Below are positions 26,968 to 35,161 of a stretch of 64,000 bases of DNA, piece after piece. This stretch comes from Verrucomicrobiota bacterium. GTDB lineage: Bacteria > Verrucomicrobiota > Verrucomicrobiia > Palsa-1439. Below the pieces are notes generated by a model. That model was not told the DNA's origin. It was given only the letters and a program-made list of their open reading frames with translations, and ran no database searches. Location: positions 1-64,000 of the forward strand of contig VHCW01000002.1 in NCBI GenBank assembly GCA_016871575.1, given 5' to 3'. Position 1 is the stretch's first letter, and each line of letters begins with the position of its first letter. A program made the translations under genes and the position numbers.

Positions 26968-29220
26968 ATGAATACATCTCACGCTCTTTTCATTCTCACC
27001 TTCGGTGCGCTGGTCGCAATCGCTGAGGAGAAACCCGACATTCCCATCATGGACATCTCCGGCGAAACGAAGCGCCACGTCATCATCGCGCAAGGCACGG
27101 AGCAAGTTTATCAAGGTCATCCGACCACGCTGTTGATGCCGGACAAGAAGACCATCTTCTGCGTCTGGTGCATCAACCACGGCGGTGCGGCAGGCCCGAT
27201 GGCGCGCAGTGACGATGGCGGTTTGACTTGGAGGCGGCTCGACGACCAACTGCCGGCCGGGTTCAAGACGCACCAGAATTGTCCGAGCATCTATCGGATG
27301 GTTGACCCGAAGGGCAAAGAGCGGCTCTGGGTTTTCTCCGCCGCGCTCGACAAACGCGGCGGCCCGGCGATGCCGAGCATCATGAGCGAGGATGGCGGCA
27401 AGACGTGGAAAGAAATGCCGCCGTTGGGCGAAGCGTTTCAATGCGTGATGACCTTCAGCAGCATCGTGCGCCTGAAGGATGGGCGTTACCTCGGTCTCTT
27501 TCACAAAGGCCCGGATGGCAAGGACAGAAGCCCGCTGGAAGTGCTCCAGACCATCACCGCTGACGGCGGGTTCACGTGGTCGGAACCGAAAGTCGTCGCC
27601 AGCGTTGAGGGGAAGAATCCGTGCGAGCCGTTTGTGTTCCGCTCGCCCGATGGCGCAGAGCTTTGTTGTCTGATGCGGGAGAACACGCACAAGGGACGCA
27701 GCCTCGTCATGTTCAGCCGGAATGAAGGACGGTCATGGAGCAAGCCGGTTGACACCTCGTGGGGCCTCACCGGCGACCGTCACACGGGCGTGTACGCCAA
27801 GGACGGACGCCTTGTCATCGCCTTTCGCGATCAAGCGCTCAACAGCCCGACCAAAGGCCATTTCGTCGCGTGGGTCGGCAAGTACGACGACATCAAGCAA
27901 GGCAAACCCGGCCAATATCGCGTCAAGCTGTTGCACAGCCACGCCAGTCGCGTGGGCGATTGCGGTTATCCCGGCGTCGAACTTCTCCCCGACGGCACCA
28001 TCGTCGCCACCACCTACATCAAGTATCGGCCCGGCCCTGAAAAACATTCCGTTGTCAGCACGCGATTCAAACTGTCGGAAACGGATGCGCTGGCAAAGGA
28101 AACACCGGTCTCCAGTCACGCTGTTTCAGCGCGGCTGGACGAGTTCTTGGGCAAGCCGCTGTTTGTCCCGATGCAGGCGCTTTGGAAAGGTCGTGGCGGC
28201 TGGAGCATCATCACGGCAAAGGACGGCACCGTCATCGCGTTTCAAGGTCCGGGCGGCAACAACGTCCGGCGCAGCCGTGACGGCGGCCTGACTTGGGATG
28301 CGGACATCGAGATTGGTCCTGACACAAAAGAGGGAAAGGCCATCGTGGACGAAACCAACGGCGATATTCTTTGGGTCAATCCGAAAGCCGGCTGGCTGTG
28401 GCGCAGCCGCAATCACGGCGCGACTTGGGCGCGCGAAACCATTCAAGTGCGTCCCGATGGTTTCGGGTTGATTCCTTCCAGCGTGTCGGCGATGCAACCG
28501 GGCGTCACGTTGTCGTTTGGAAAATATCGTGGCCGGTTGCTGATGCCGGCGAGGATTACCGGGCCGAAACACTCGAATGATGTCCCGTGGCGTCCCTACC
28601 ACTACAGTACGGCGATCTACAGTGATGACGGCGGCAAGACGTGGCAGACCAGCAAACCGTTCCCTGTGTTCGGCACCGGCGAAGCGACGCTGGCCGAACT
28701 TTCCGACGGCAGCATCCTGTATAATTCCCGCGAGCACATGAGCCGCGGCAACCGGTTTTTCGCGTGGAGCCACGATGGAGGCGATCTTTGGTTGAATGCC
28801 TATCGCAGTCCTCACTTGCCCGACGGCGCTCGTGGAACTTCCTACGGTTGCATGGGCGGCATGATCCGCCTTCCCGTTGCCGGACATGACATTCTCCTGT
28901 ACAGCAATCTCGACACCGATGCTGGCGAAATGCCCAAACGAGTGGGCGCCTCCATTGACAAGGGCCGCGAGAAGATCACCGTGTGGGCCAGCTTCGACGG
29001 CGGCCGGACATGGCCGGTCAAACGATTGGTCTATGACGGCCCGAGCGCCTATTCCAATCTCGCTGTCGGACGCGCCGGCACTCCTAGCCAAGGAAAAATC
29101 TACCTGATCTTCGAAGGCGGCCCCGGCGGTCACTACGAAGCTGTTCAAGTCGTCTCATTCAACCTGAGTTGGCTGTTGAATGGTCGTGATCTTTCCCAGT
29201 TCCTAAAATCCAAACCGTGA
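26968..29220 (+). CDS. Secreted protein with two tandem sialidase-type propellers
   Basis: The 750-residue product has a Sec signal ([19 protein letters not shown]). The first propeller (~25-375) closely matches the N-terminal part of 11078-14605, including [16 protein letters not shown] and the shared [15 protein letters not shown] end. A second Asp-box propeller (~385-740) has [24 protein letters not shown] and SFDGGRTW, and carries GH33-like late motifs ([35 protein letters not shown]). Tandem propellers in one chain are unusual. The second domain looks more enzyme-like than the first, which could be a binding module. The gene overlaps the following sulfatase gene by GTGA. Confidence 0.83.
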   Translation: MNTSHALFILTFGALVAIAEEKPDIPIMDISGETKRHVIIAQGTEQVYQGHPTTLLMPDKKTIFCVWCINHGGAAGPMARSDDGGLTWRRLDDQLPAGFKTHQNCPSIYRMVDPKGKERLWVFSAALDKRGGPAMPSIMSEDGGKTWKEMPPLGEAFQCVMTFSSIVRLKDGRYLGLFHKGPDGKDRSPLEVLQTITADGGFTWSEPKVVASVEGKNPCEPFVFRSPDGAELCCLMRENTHKGRSLVMFSRNEGRSWSKPVDTSWGLTGDRHTGVYAKDGRLVIAFRDQALNSPTKGHFVAWVGKYDDIKQGKPGQYRVKLLHSHASRVGDCGYPGVELLPDGTIVATTYIKYRPGPEKHSVVSTRFKLSETDALAKETPVSSHAVSARLDEFLGKPLFVPMQALWKGRGGWSIITAKDGTVIAFQGPGGNNVRRSRDGGLTWDADIEIGPDTKEGKAIVDETNGDILWVNPKAGWLWRSRNHGATWARETIQVRPDGFGLIPSSVSAMQPGVTLSFGKYRGRLLMPARITGPKHSNDVPWRPYHYSTAIYSDDGGKTWQTSKPFPVFGTGEATLAELSDGSILYNSREHMSRGNRFFAWSHDGGDLWLNAYRSPHLPDGARGTSYGCMGGMIRLPVAGHDILLYSNLDTDAGEMPKRVGASIDKGREKITVWASFDGGRTWPVKRLVYDGPSAYSNLAVGRAGTPSQGKIYLIFEGGPGGHYEAVQVVSFNLSWLLNGRDLSQFLKSKP

Positions 29221-30725
29221 AACACTCTTTCATCCTGCTCATCGTCCTGCTGTCTGCGCTCGTCGTGCCGAGCGAAGCGGCCAGCGCACCGCGCCCGAAC
29301 GTTCTGTTCATCGCCGTGGACGATATGAACGATTGGGTCGGGTGTCTCGGCGGATATGCGGGAAAGGTTCACACGCCTCACATTGACCGTTTGGCCGCGC
29401 GGGGCACGCTCTTTACGAACGCGCATTGTCCGTCGCCGAAATGCGCCCCCTCCCGCGCAGCGGTCCTCACCGGCCAAATGCCCTCGACCACCGGCCTTTA
29501 CGACAACGGCCACTGGTGGTATCCCCATCTGCCGGGGATTTCGACGCTTCCGATGCATTTCCGCGCGCACGGCTACCGCGCGCTCGGTGCGGGGAAAATC
29601 CACCACCACACGGCCGGCTTCAATCCGCCCCATCAATGGGATGCCTTCGAACCGCTGCTGTTCCGCGACGACCCGTGGTTCCGCGGTGACAAAAAAAACT
29701 ATCCGTGGTCGAAGAGCGGCCCGACGCCGGAGGGGTTCCCGTTCAGCGGAGTGCAGAACCTCGGACATGAGAACGACTGGGGAACGCTGCCGCTCCCGGA
29801 TCGTGATCTCGATGACGTCCACAGCGTCAACGCCGCGATCGAGCATCTGCGGCGGAAACATGACCGTCCGTTCTTTCTTGCCTGCGGCACTTTCCGCCCG
29901 CACCTGCCTTGGTACGTGCCGAGGAGGTTTTTCGACCTGTACGATCCCGGCAAAATCGTCCTGCCCGATGTTCCGGATGATGACCTCGATGATCTCCCCG
30001 CCCCGGCGCTGAAGTTTGCCGCCGAGCGCAGGAAGGATTTTGAGCTGATCCGGACGGCGGGAAAATGGCGCGAGGCCGTTCGGGCCTACTTGGCCTCGAT
30101 CAGTTTCGCCGATGCCCAGGTCGGCCGGCTGCTTGATGCGCTGGATGCGAGTCCCTACGCCGCGAACACCATTGTCGTCTTCTGGTCGGACCACGGCTGG
30201 CATCTTGGCGAGAAACAGCACTGGCACAAGATGACGCTTTGGGAACGCGCCACGCGGGTTCCATTCATCATCGCCGCGCCGGGCCATGCGCCCTCGCGCT
30301 GCGAAAGAGCGGTGAACCTTGTTGATCTGTATCCCACGCTGATTGAACTCTGCGGTCTGCCCAACGCATCGCATCCGGTGGACGGCCAGAGTCTCGTCCC
30401 GCTCCTGCGCGACCCGAACGCCCCGCGCGACCGTCCGAGCGTCACCGAGTTTCTGCCCGGTAACGCCGCCGTGTGCGACGAACGATACCGCTACATCCGT
30501 TATCATGACGGCAGCGAGGAACTCTACGATCATCACGTGGATCCCCACGAGTGGCGGAATCTCGCCGGCGACCCCGGCGCAGCCGGCGTCAAAGCCCGGT
30601 TGGCGCGGCGGCTGCCCAAGGCATGGGCACAGCCCGCACCGGTCAAGAACGCCTACCAGTTCGATCCGGATTCCCACACATGGACGGAAAAGGCGACCGG
30701 TCGGATTATCCGGCCGGGACCATGA
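29217..30725 (+). CDS. Secreted sulfatase (S1 family, iduronate-2-sulfatase-like)
   Basis: The 502-residue product starts at a GTG that overlaps the previous stop (GTGA) and encodes a Sec signal ending PSEAAS. The metal-binding start [12 protein letters not shown] is followed by the sulfatase signature [11 protein letters not shown], with formylglycine precursor Cys at residue 76. [22 protein letters not shown] supplies the second metal/active-site cluster. It would remove sulfate esters from glycans after activation by a formylglycine-generating enzyme that is not encoded in this window. It is the first of four consecutive sulfatase genes. Confidence 0.93.
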   Translation: MKHSFILLIVLLSALVVPSEAASAPRPNVLFIAVDDMNDWVGCLGGYAGKVHTPHIDRLAARGTLFTNAHCPSPKCAPSRAAVLTGQMPSTTGLYDNGHWWYPHLPGISTLPMHFRAHGYRALGAGKIHHHTAGFNPPHQWDAFEPLLFRDDPWFRGDKKNYPWSKSGPTPEGFPFSGVQNLGHENDWGTLPLPDRDLDDVHSVNAAIEHLRRKHDRPFFLACGTFRPHLPWYVPRRFFDLYDPGKIVLPDVPDDDLDDLPAPALKFAAERRKDFELIRTAGKWREAVRAYLASISFADAQVGRLLDALDASPYAANTIVVFWSDHGWHLGEKQHWHKMTLWERATRVPFIIAAPGHAPSRCERAVNLVDLYPTLIELCGLPNASHPVDGQSLVPLLRDPNAPRDRPSVTEFLPGNAAVCDERYRYIRYHDGSEELYDHHVDPHEWRNLAGDPGAAGVKARLARRLPKAWAQPAPVKNAYQFDPDSHTWTEKATGRIIRPGP

Positions 30726-30742
30726 ACAGGAGACCATCCACC

Positions 30743-32179
30743 ATGAAAACCCTTCGCCTGCTCATTTTTTTCCTCGGCGTCTGCCTTGTGCGCCATGCCG
30801 CAACGGCCGCGCCGCCGAACATCATTCTATTTCTCATTGACGACCTTGGCTGGCGCGATCTCGGATGCCAGGGCAGCAGCTATTACCAGACGCCGCACAT
30901 GGACCGGCTGGCGCGCGAGGGCGTCCGTTTCACGGACGCCTACGCGGCGTGCGCCGTCTGTTCGCCGACGCGCGCGGCGGTGTTGACCGGAAAATACCCG
31001 GCGCGGCTGCTGTTGACCGACTGGTTGCCGTCGGGTCGCTGGAATCCGAAGGCGAAGTTGCGCGAGGGCCGGTTCGTTCGCGCCCTGCCGGTGGAGGAGT
31101 TCACGCTTGCGGAGGCTTTGCGCGAGGCAGGCTATCGCACGGCGAACATCGGCAAGTGGCATCTCGGCGGCGAACCGTTCTCGCTGCCGGAACATCACGG
31201 CTTCGATGTGAACATTGCCGGCAACGCCCACGGCGCGCCGGGCAGCTATTTCTTTCCCTATCAAGGCGACTGGCTGATTCCGACGACCGGTCTGCGGGCG
31301 CGATGGAACGTCTTCGCTGATGGCAAGCCCGGCGAGTATCTCACCGACCGGCTGACCGACGAGGCCGTGACGTTCATCCGCGCCAACCGCGACCGCCCGT
31401 TCTTCCTCTACTTCCCCCACTACGGCGTGCACACGCCGTTGCAGGCCAAGCCGGAGTTGATTGCCAAGTATGAAAAAACGCCGGAGGCCGAGCGCCAGGG
31501 CAAACCGGAATACGCCGCGATGATCGAGAGCGTGGACGACAGTGTGGGCCGTGTCATGGCGACGCTGAAGGAACTCGGATTGGAACAGAACACCGTGGTG
31601 ATGTTCACCAGCGACAACGGCGGATTCTACAACGCCACCAGCCACGCGCCGCTGCGGGCGAACAAGGGCGCGTATTACGAGGGCGGCATCCGCGTGCCGC
31701 TGCTCATCAAATGGCCCGGCGTCGCCAAGGCGGGCCGTGTCGTCAGCGAGCCAGTCACCAGCACCGACCTTTATCCGACTTGCCTTGCCGCCGCCGGATT
31801 GCCCTTGCGGCCGAACCAGCATCTCGACGGCGTGAATTTGCAGCCGATCCTTTCCGGCGCAGGACCGCTCGCGGCGCGTTCGCTTTTTTGGCATTACCCG
31901 CACTACAACGATCATCCCTCCAGCGTCCCCAGCAGCGTCATCCGCCAAGGTCCTTGGAAACTCATCGAGACCTTTGACCCCGCCGGCATCGAACTGTATA
32001 ACCTCGCCAACGACCTTGGCGAAACCAAGAACCTCGCTGCCGCCGAGCCTGGGCGCGTGAAGGAACTGCGTGCCAAACTCGACGCGTGGCGGAAGGAGGT
32101 CGGCGCGGAAATGATGAAACCCAATCCCGACTACGATCCGGACGCGCAGCCGAAACCCAGAAAGAAAACCAGACGCTAG
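30743..32179 (+). CDS. Secreted sulfatase (S1 family, arylsulfatase-like)
   Basis: The 478-residue product has a Sec signal (MKTLRLLIFFLGVCLVRHAATA). The start has AGGAG at good spacing, although the frame is open upstream into the previous gene. NIILFLIDDLGWRDLGC binds the metal; CSPTRAAVLTG is the signature, with Cys 73 as formylglycine precursor; GKWHLGG and FTSDNGG are further active-site strands. The overall pattern (QTPHMDRLAREGVRFTDAY) is that of S1_16-like arylsulfatases. The C-terminus is lysine/arginine-rich (PRKKTRR). Confidence 0.93.
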   Translation: MKTLRLLIFFLGVCLVRHAATAAPPNIILFLIDDLGWRDLGCQGSSYYQTPHMDRLAREGVRFTDAYAACAVCSPTRAAVLTGKYPARLLLTDWLPSGRWNPKAKLREGRFVRALPVEEFTLAEALREAGYRTANIGKWHLGGEPFSLPEHHGFDVNIAGNAHGAPGSYFFPYQGDWLIPTTGLRARWNVFADGKPGEYLTDRLTDEAVTFIRANRDRPFFLYFPHYGVHTPLQAKPELIAKYEKTPEAERQGKPEYAAMIESVDDSVGRVMATLKELGLEQNTVVMFTSDNGGFYNATSHAPLRANKGAYYEGGIRVPLLIKWPGVAKAGRVVSEPVTSTDLYPTCLAAAGLPLRPNQHLDGVNLQPILSGAGPLAARSLFWHYPHYNDHPSSVPSSVIRQGPWKLIETFDPAGIELYNLANDLGETKNLAAAEPGRVKELRAKLDAWRKEVGAEMMKPNPDYDPDAQPKPRKKTRR

Positions 32180-32180
32180 A

Positions 32181-33632
32181 ATGAACACCACTCTTGCCAT
32201 TCTCCTGACGGCAACAATCGCCGCGCCACTCGCCCCGGCGTCCCCGGCGCCGCGCCCAAACGTTCTCTTCATCGCCGTGGACGATCTGCGCCCGGCGCTC
32301 GGCTGCTTTGGGGATAAGGTCGCCCTCTCGCCGAACATTGACCGGCTGGCGGCGCGCGGCGTCGTTTTCAACCGGGCCTACTGCCAGCAGGCGGTGTGCA
32401 GTCCGTCGCGGCTGTCCCTGCTGACCGGCCGCCGGCCCGATACGATCCGCGTGTGGGACCTGAACACCCACTTCCGCGAGACACTGCCGGATGCCGTGAC
32501 GCTGCCCCAGTATTTCAAGAACCACGGATACCACACACGCTCAATCGGGAAGATTTTCCATGGAAGCGGCAAACCCGCGAAGGATCCGCCGTCGTGGTCT
32601 GTCGAACCGCTCTACGATATCGAGCGCGACGCCTCCGGCCGTTATGCGCTGCCAGAGAACCTCAAGGGCAAGGGACACAAGCGGGCCGCCACCGAAGCCG
32701 CCGACGTGCCGGACAACGCCTACATTGATGGCAAGGTCTGTGATGCGGCGGTGCAGGCGCTGGACGAACTCAAGCCAAGCGGCGCGCCCTTTTTTCTTGC
32801 CGTCGGCTTCCGAAAACCGCATCTGCCGTTTTGCGCGCCCACGAAGTATTGGGACCTTTACGACCGCGCTGCCATTCCGTCGCCGGTCACGACCGCGCCT
32901 CCCGAGGGCGCGCCGGAATTGGCGGTGCGAAGCTGGAGGGAATTGGAGGGGTACACGGACATTCCGGACGACGGGAAATTGCCGGCGGAGAAAGTCCGCG
33001 AGCTGAGGCACGGCTATTATGCGTGTGTCAGTTACATTGATGCGCAAATCGGCCGGTTGTTGGACAAACTCGACCGGCACGGGCTGGCGAACAACACGGT
33101 GATCGTATTCTGGGGCGACCATGGATTCCACCTCGGCGAGCAAGGCTTGTGGACCAAGGCGAACAATTACGAACTCTCCACCCGCGCGCCGCTCATTCTT
33201 GCCGTGCCCGGTCAGGGCCGCCCCGGCGCGAAAACCGATGCCCTGGTCGAGTTCATAGATGTGTACCCCACGTTGGTTGAAATCTGCGGCTTGCCCCTGC
33301 CATGCGGCTTGGAGGGAACCAGCCTGCTCCCTTGGATTCTCGATCCGACCCGCACGGGCAAACCGGCGGCGTTCAGCCAGTATCCCCGGATGCGCCAGGG
33401 ACACCGGCACCGGGGTCCCGGTGAGATCATGGGGTATGCCGTCCGAACCGACCGGCACCGCTACGTGGAATGGATTGACTGGTCCAATCGGGATGTCCTT
33501 GCCCGCGAGTTATACGATCTCTCCGCCGACCCGCACGAGACGCGAAACGTCGCCGGTCAACCCGGTCGCGCGCAGACAATCAAGGAGATGTCGCTTCTGC
33601 TCAACCAAGTTCGAAAGGGAAACCAGCCATGA
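32181..33632 (+). CDS. Secreted iduronate-2-sulfatase-like sulfatase
   Basis: The 483-residue product has a Sec signal and starts one base after the previous stop. The signature CSPSRLSLLTGRRPDT (Cys 73) and the following VWDLNTHFR, LPQYFKNHGYHTRSIGKIFH match the human iduronate-2-sulfatase plan closely (an RRPDT, then a yFk-nGY-GK-FH block). FWGDHGFHLGEQGLWTKANNYE is the C-terminal metal cluster. It would act on 2-O-sulfated uronic-acid or similar residues; specificity is inferred from similarity only. It overlaps the next sulfatase gene by ATGA. Confidence 0.93.
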   Translation: MNTTLAILLTATIAAPLAPASPAPRPNVLFIAVDDLRPALGCFGDKVALSPNIDRLAARGVVFNRAYCQQAVCSPSRLSLLTGRRPDTIRVWDLNTHFRETLPDAVTLPQYFKNHGYHTRSIGKIFHGSGKPAKDPPSWSVEPLYDIERDASGRYALPENLKGKGHKRAATEAADVPDNAYIDGKVCDAAVQALDELKPSGAPFFLAVGFRKPHLPFCAPTKYWDLYDRAAIPSPVTTAPPEGAPELAVRSWRELEGYTDIPDDGKLPAEKVRELRHGYYACVSYIDAQIGRLLDKLDRHGLANNTVIVFWGDHGFHLGEQGLWTKANNYELSTRAPLILAVPGQGRPGAKTDALVEFIDVYPTLVEICGLPLPCGLEGTSLLPWILDPTRTGKPAAFSQYPRMRQGHRHRGPGEIMGYAVRTDRHRYVEWIDWSNRDVLARELYDLSADPHETRNVAGQPGRAQTIKEMSLLLNQVRKGNQP

Positions 33633-35161
33633 AGATATTTTGTATCCTGGCGGCATCCGCCGCCCTTCTTGCGCCGCGCGCCGATGGCGCGCCGCGTCCG
33701 AACATTCTCCTCATCGTGTCCGAGGACAACGGCCCCGAACTCGGCTGTTACGGCGATCCGTTCGCCCGCACGCCGAACCTCGACCGCCTCGCCGCCGAGG
33801 GCGTCCGATTCGAGCGCGCCTACGTGGCTCAAGCCGGGTGCAGCCAGTCGCGCGCCAGCTATCTCACGGGTCTCTACCCGCATCAACACGGACAGATCGG
33901 CCTTGCGACGTGGGGCTTCCGGTTGTACCGCGAGGACACGCCCAACATCGTCCGCAGCCTGAAAGAGGCCGGCTACCGCACGGGGATCATCGGCAAATTG
34001 CACGTCAATCCCGCCACCGCCTTCCCGTTCGACTTCGCGGAGATCCCCAACGCCAACTTTGCGCGGAAGAACCTCGGCGATTACGCGAAACATGCCAAGG
34101 CTTTCATCGCGGCCGGCGACGCGCCGTTCTTGCTCAGCGTGAACTACCCCGACGCCCACGCCCCTTGGCTGCGGCAGGCGGACGGACTCCCGAAGTCGCC
34201 GCAGACCGGCGCCGACGTCAAGGTCATGCCCTACATGGGCATTGATCCGCCGGCGATGCGCGAGATGATCGCCGACCACTACAACTGCATGAGCCGCCTC
34301 GACTCGCTCATCGGCGATCTGCTCGCTCTGCTCGACCGCACCGGCAAGGCGAACAACACGCTCGTCATCTACCTTGGCGACCACGGCGCTGACATGTTGC
34401 GCGGCAAGCGCACCTGCTACGAAGGCGGCGTGCGCGTCCCGCTCATCATCCGCTGGCCCGGCCAAGCCAGGCCGCAGGTTCGCAGGGAACTCGTTTCCAC
34501 CATTGACCTCATGCCCACGTTGCTCGCTGCCGCCGGCGTCGCCCCCGTGCCCGGCTTGCCCGGACTGCCGCTGCAACCGTTGCTCGCCGGCGAACCCGTG
34601 AAATGGCGCACGCACCTGTTCACCGAGTATCACACACACGGGTCCCTGAACTATTTCCCGCAACGCACCGCGCGGAACGACCGCTACAAACTCATCGAGA
34701 ACCTGTTGCCCGGCTCGGTGAACCCTGATTACCACCTGACGCTCGGCAAGTTGCAGGCCGAAGTGCGACAGCACGGCCCCAAGGGCGCCCTCGACCTCGC
34801 CGCCACCATCGCCAACGCCGCGCCGGACGTGCGCACGGCTTACGCGACCATGCGACAGCCGCCAAGATATGAACTCTACGACCTGAAGACGGACCCTCAC
34901 GAGTTCCGCAATCTGGCCGGCGCGACGGAACACGCCGCCCGTCTTGCCGAACTGGCGCGCGCGCTCGATGACTGGCGACGGGAAACCCGCGACCCGCTTT
35001 TGAACCCCGCCATTCTTGAGCGTCTCACTGCCGAGGTGACCGCAGTGACAAGCAAGACCTCCGGGAAACAACTTGTCTGGAGCTATCCCGATTACTTTTT
35101 CGGGCGCGAGCCGGTCAAAACCGACAGTCCATCCAAAGGAAAGAGAAAGAAGAACCGATGA
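33629..35161 (+). CDS. Secreted sulfatase (heparan N-sulfatase-like) with CSQSR signature
   Basis: The 510-residue product has a Sec signal (MKIFCILAASAALLAPRADGA). The metal site NILLIVSEDNGPELGCYG and the context YVAQAGCSQSRASYLTGLYPHQHGQIG resemble sulfamidase-like (S1_8) sulfatases. The third signature position is Gln instead of the usual Pro/Ala (CSQSR, Cys 71), so processing by the formylglycine enzyme may differ. The C-terminus is basic (KGKRKKNR). ATGA overlaps join it both to the previous sulfatase and to the following FAD oxidoreductase gene. Confidence 0.9.
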   Translation: MKIFCILAASAALLAPRADGAPRPNILLIVSEDNGPELGCYGDPFARTPNLDRLAAEGVRFERAYVAQAGCSQSRASYLTGLYPHQHGQIGLATWGFRLYREDTPNIVRSLKEAGYRTGIIGKLHVNPATAFPFDFAEIPNANFARKNLGDYAKHAKAFIAAGDAPFLLSVNYPDAHAPWLRQADGLPKSPQTGADVKVMPYMGIDPPAMREMIADHYNCMSRLDSLIGDLLALLDRTGKANNTLVIYLGDHGADMLRGKRTCYEGGVRVPLIIRWPGQARPQVRRELVSTIDLMPTLLAAAGVAPVPGLPGLPLQPLLAGEPVKWRTHLFTEYHTHGSLNYFPQRTARNDRYKLIENLLPGSVNPDYHLTLGKLQAEVRQHGPKGALDLAATIANAAPDVRTAYATMRQPPRYELYDLKTDPHEFRNLAGATEHAARLAELARALDDWRRETRDPLLNPAILERLTAEVTAVTSKTSGKQLVWSYPDYFFGREPVKTDSPSKGKRKKNR

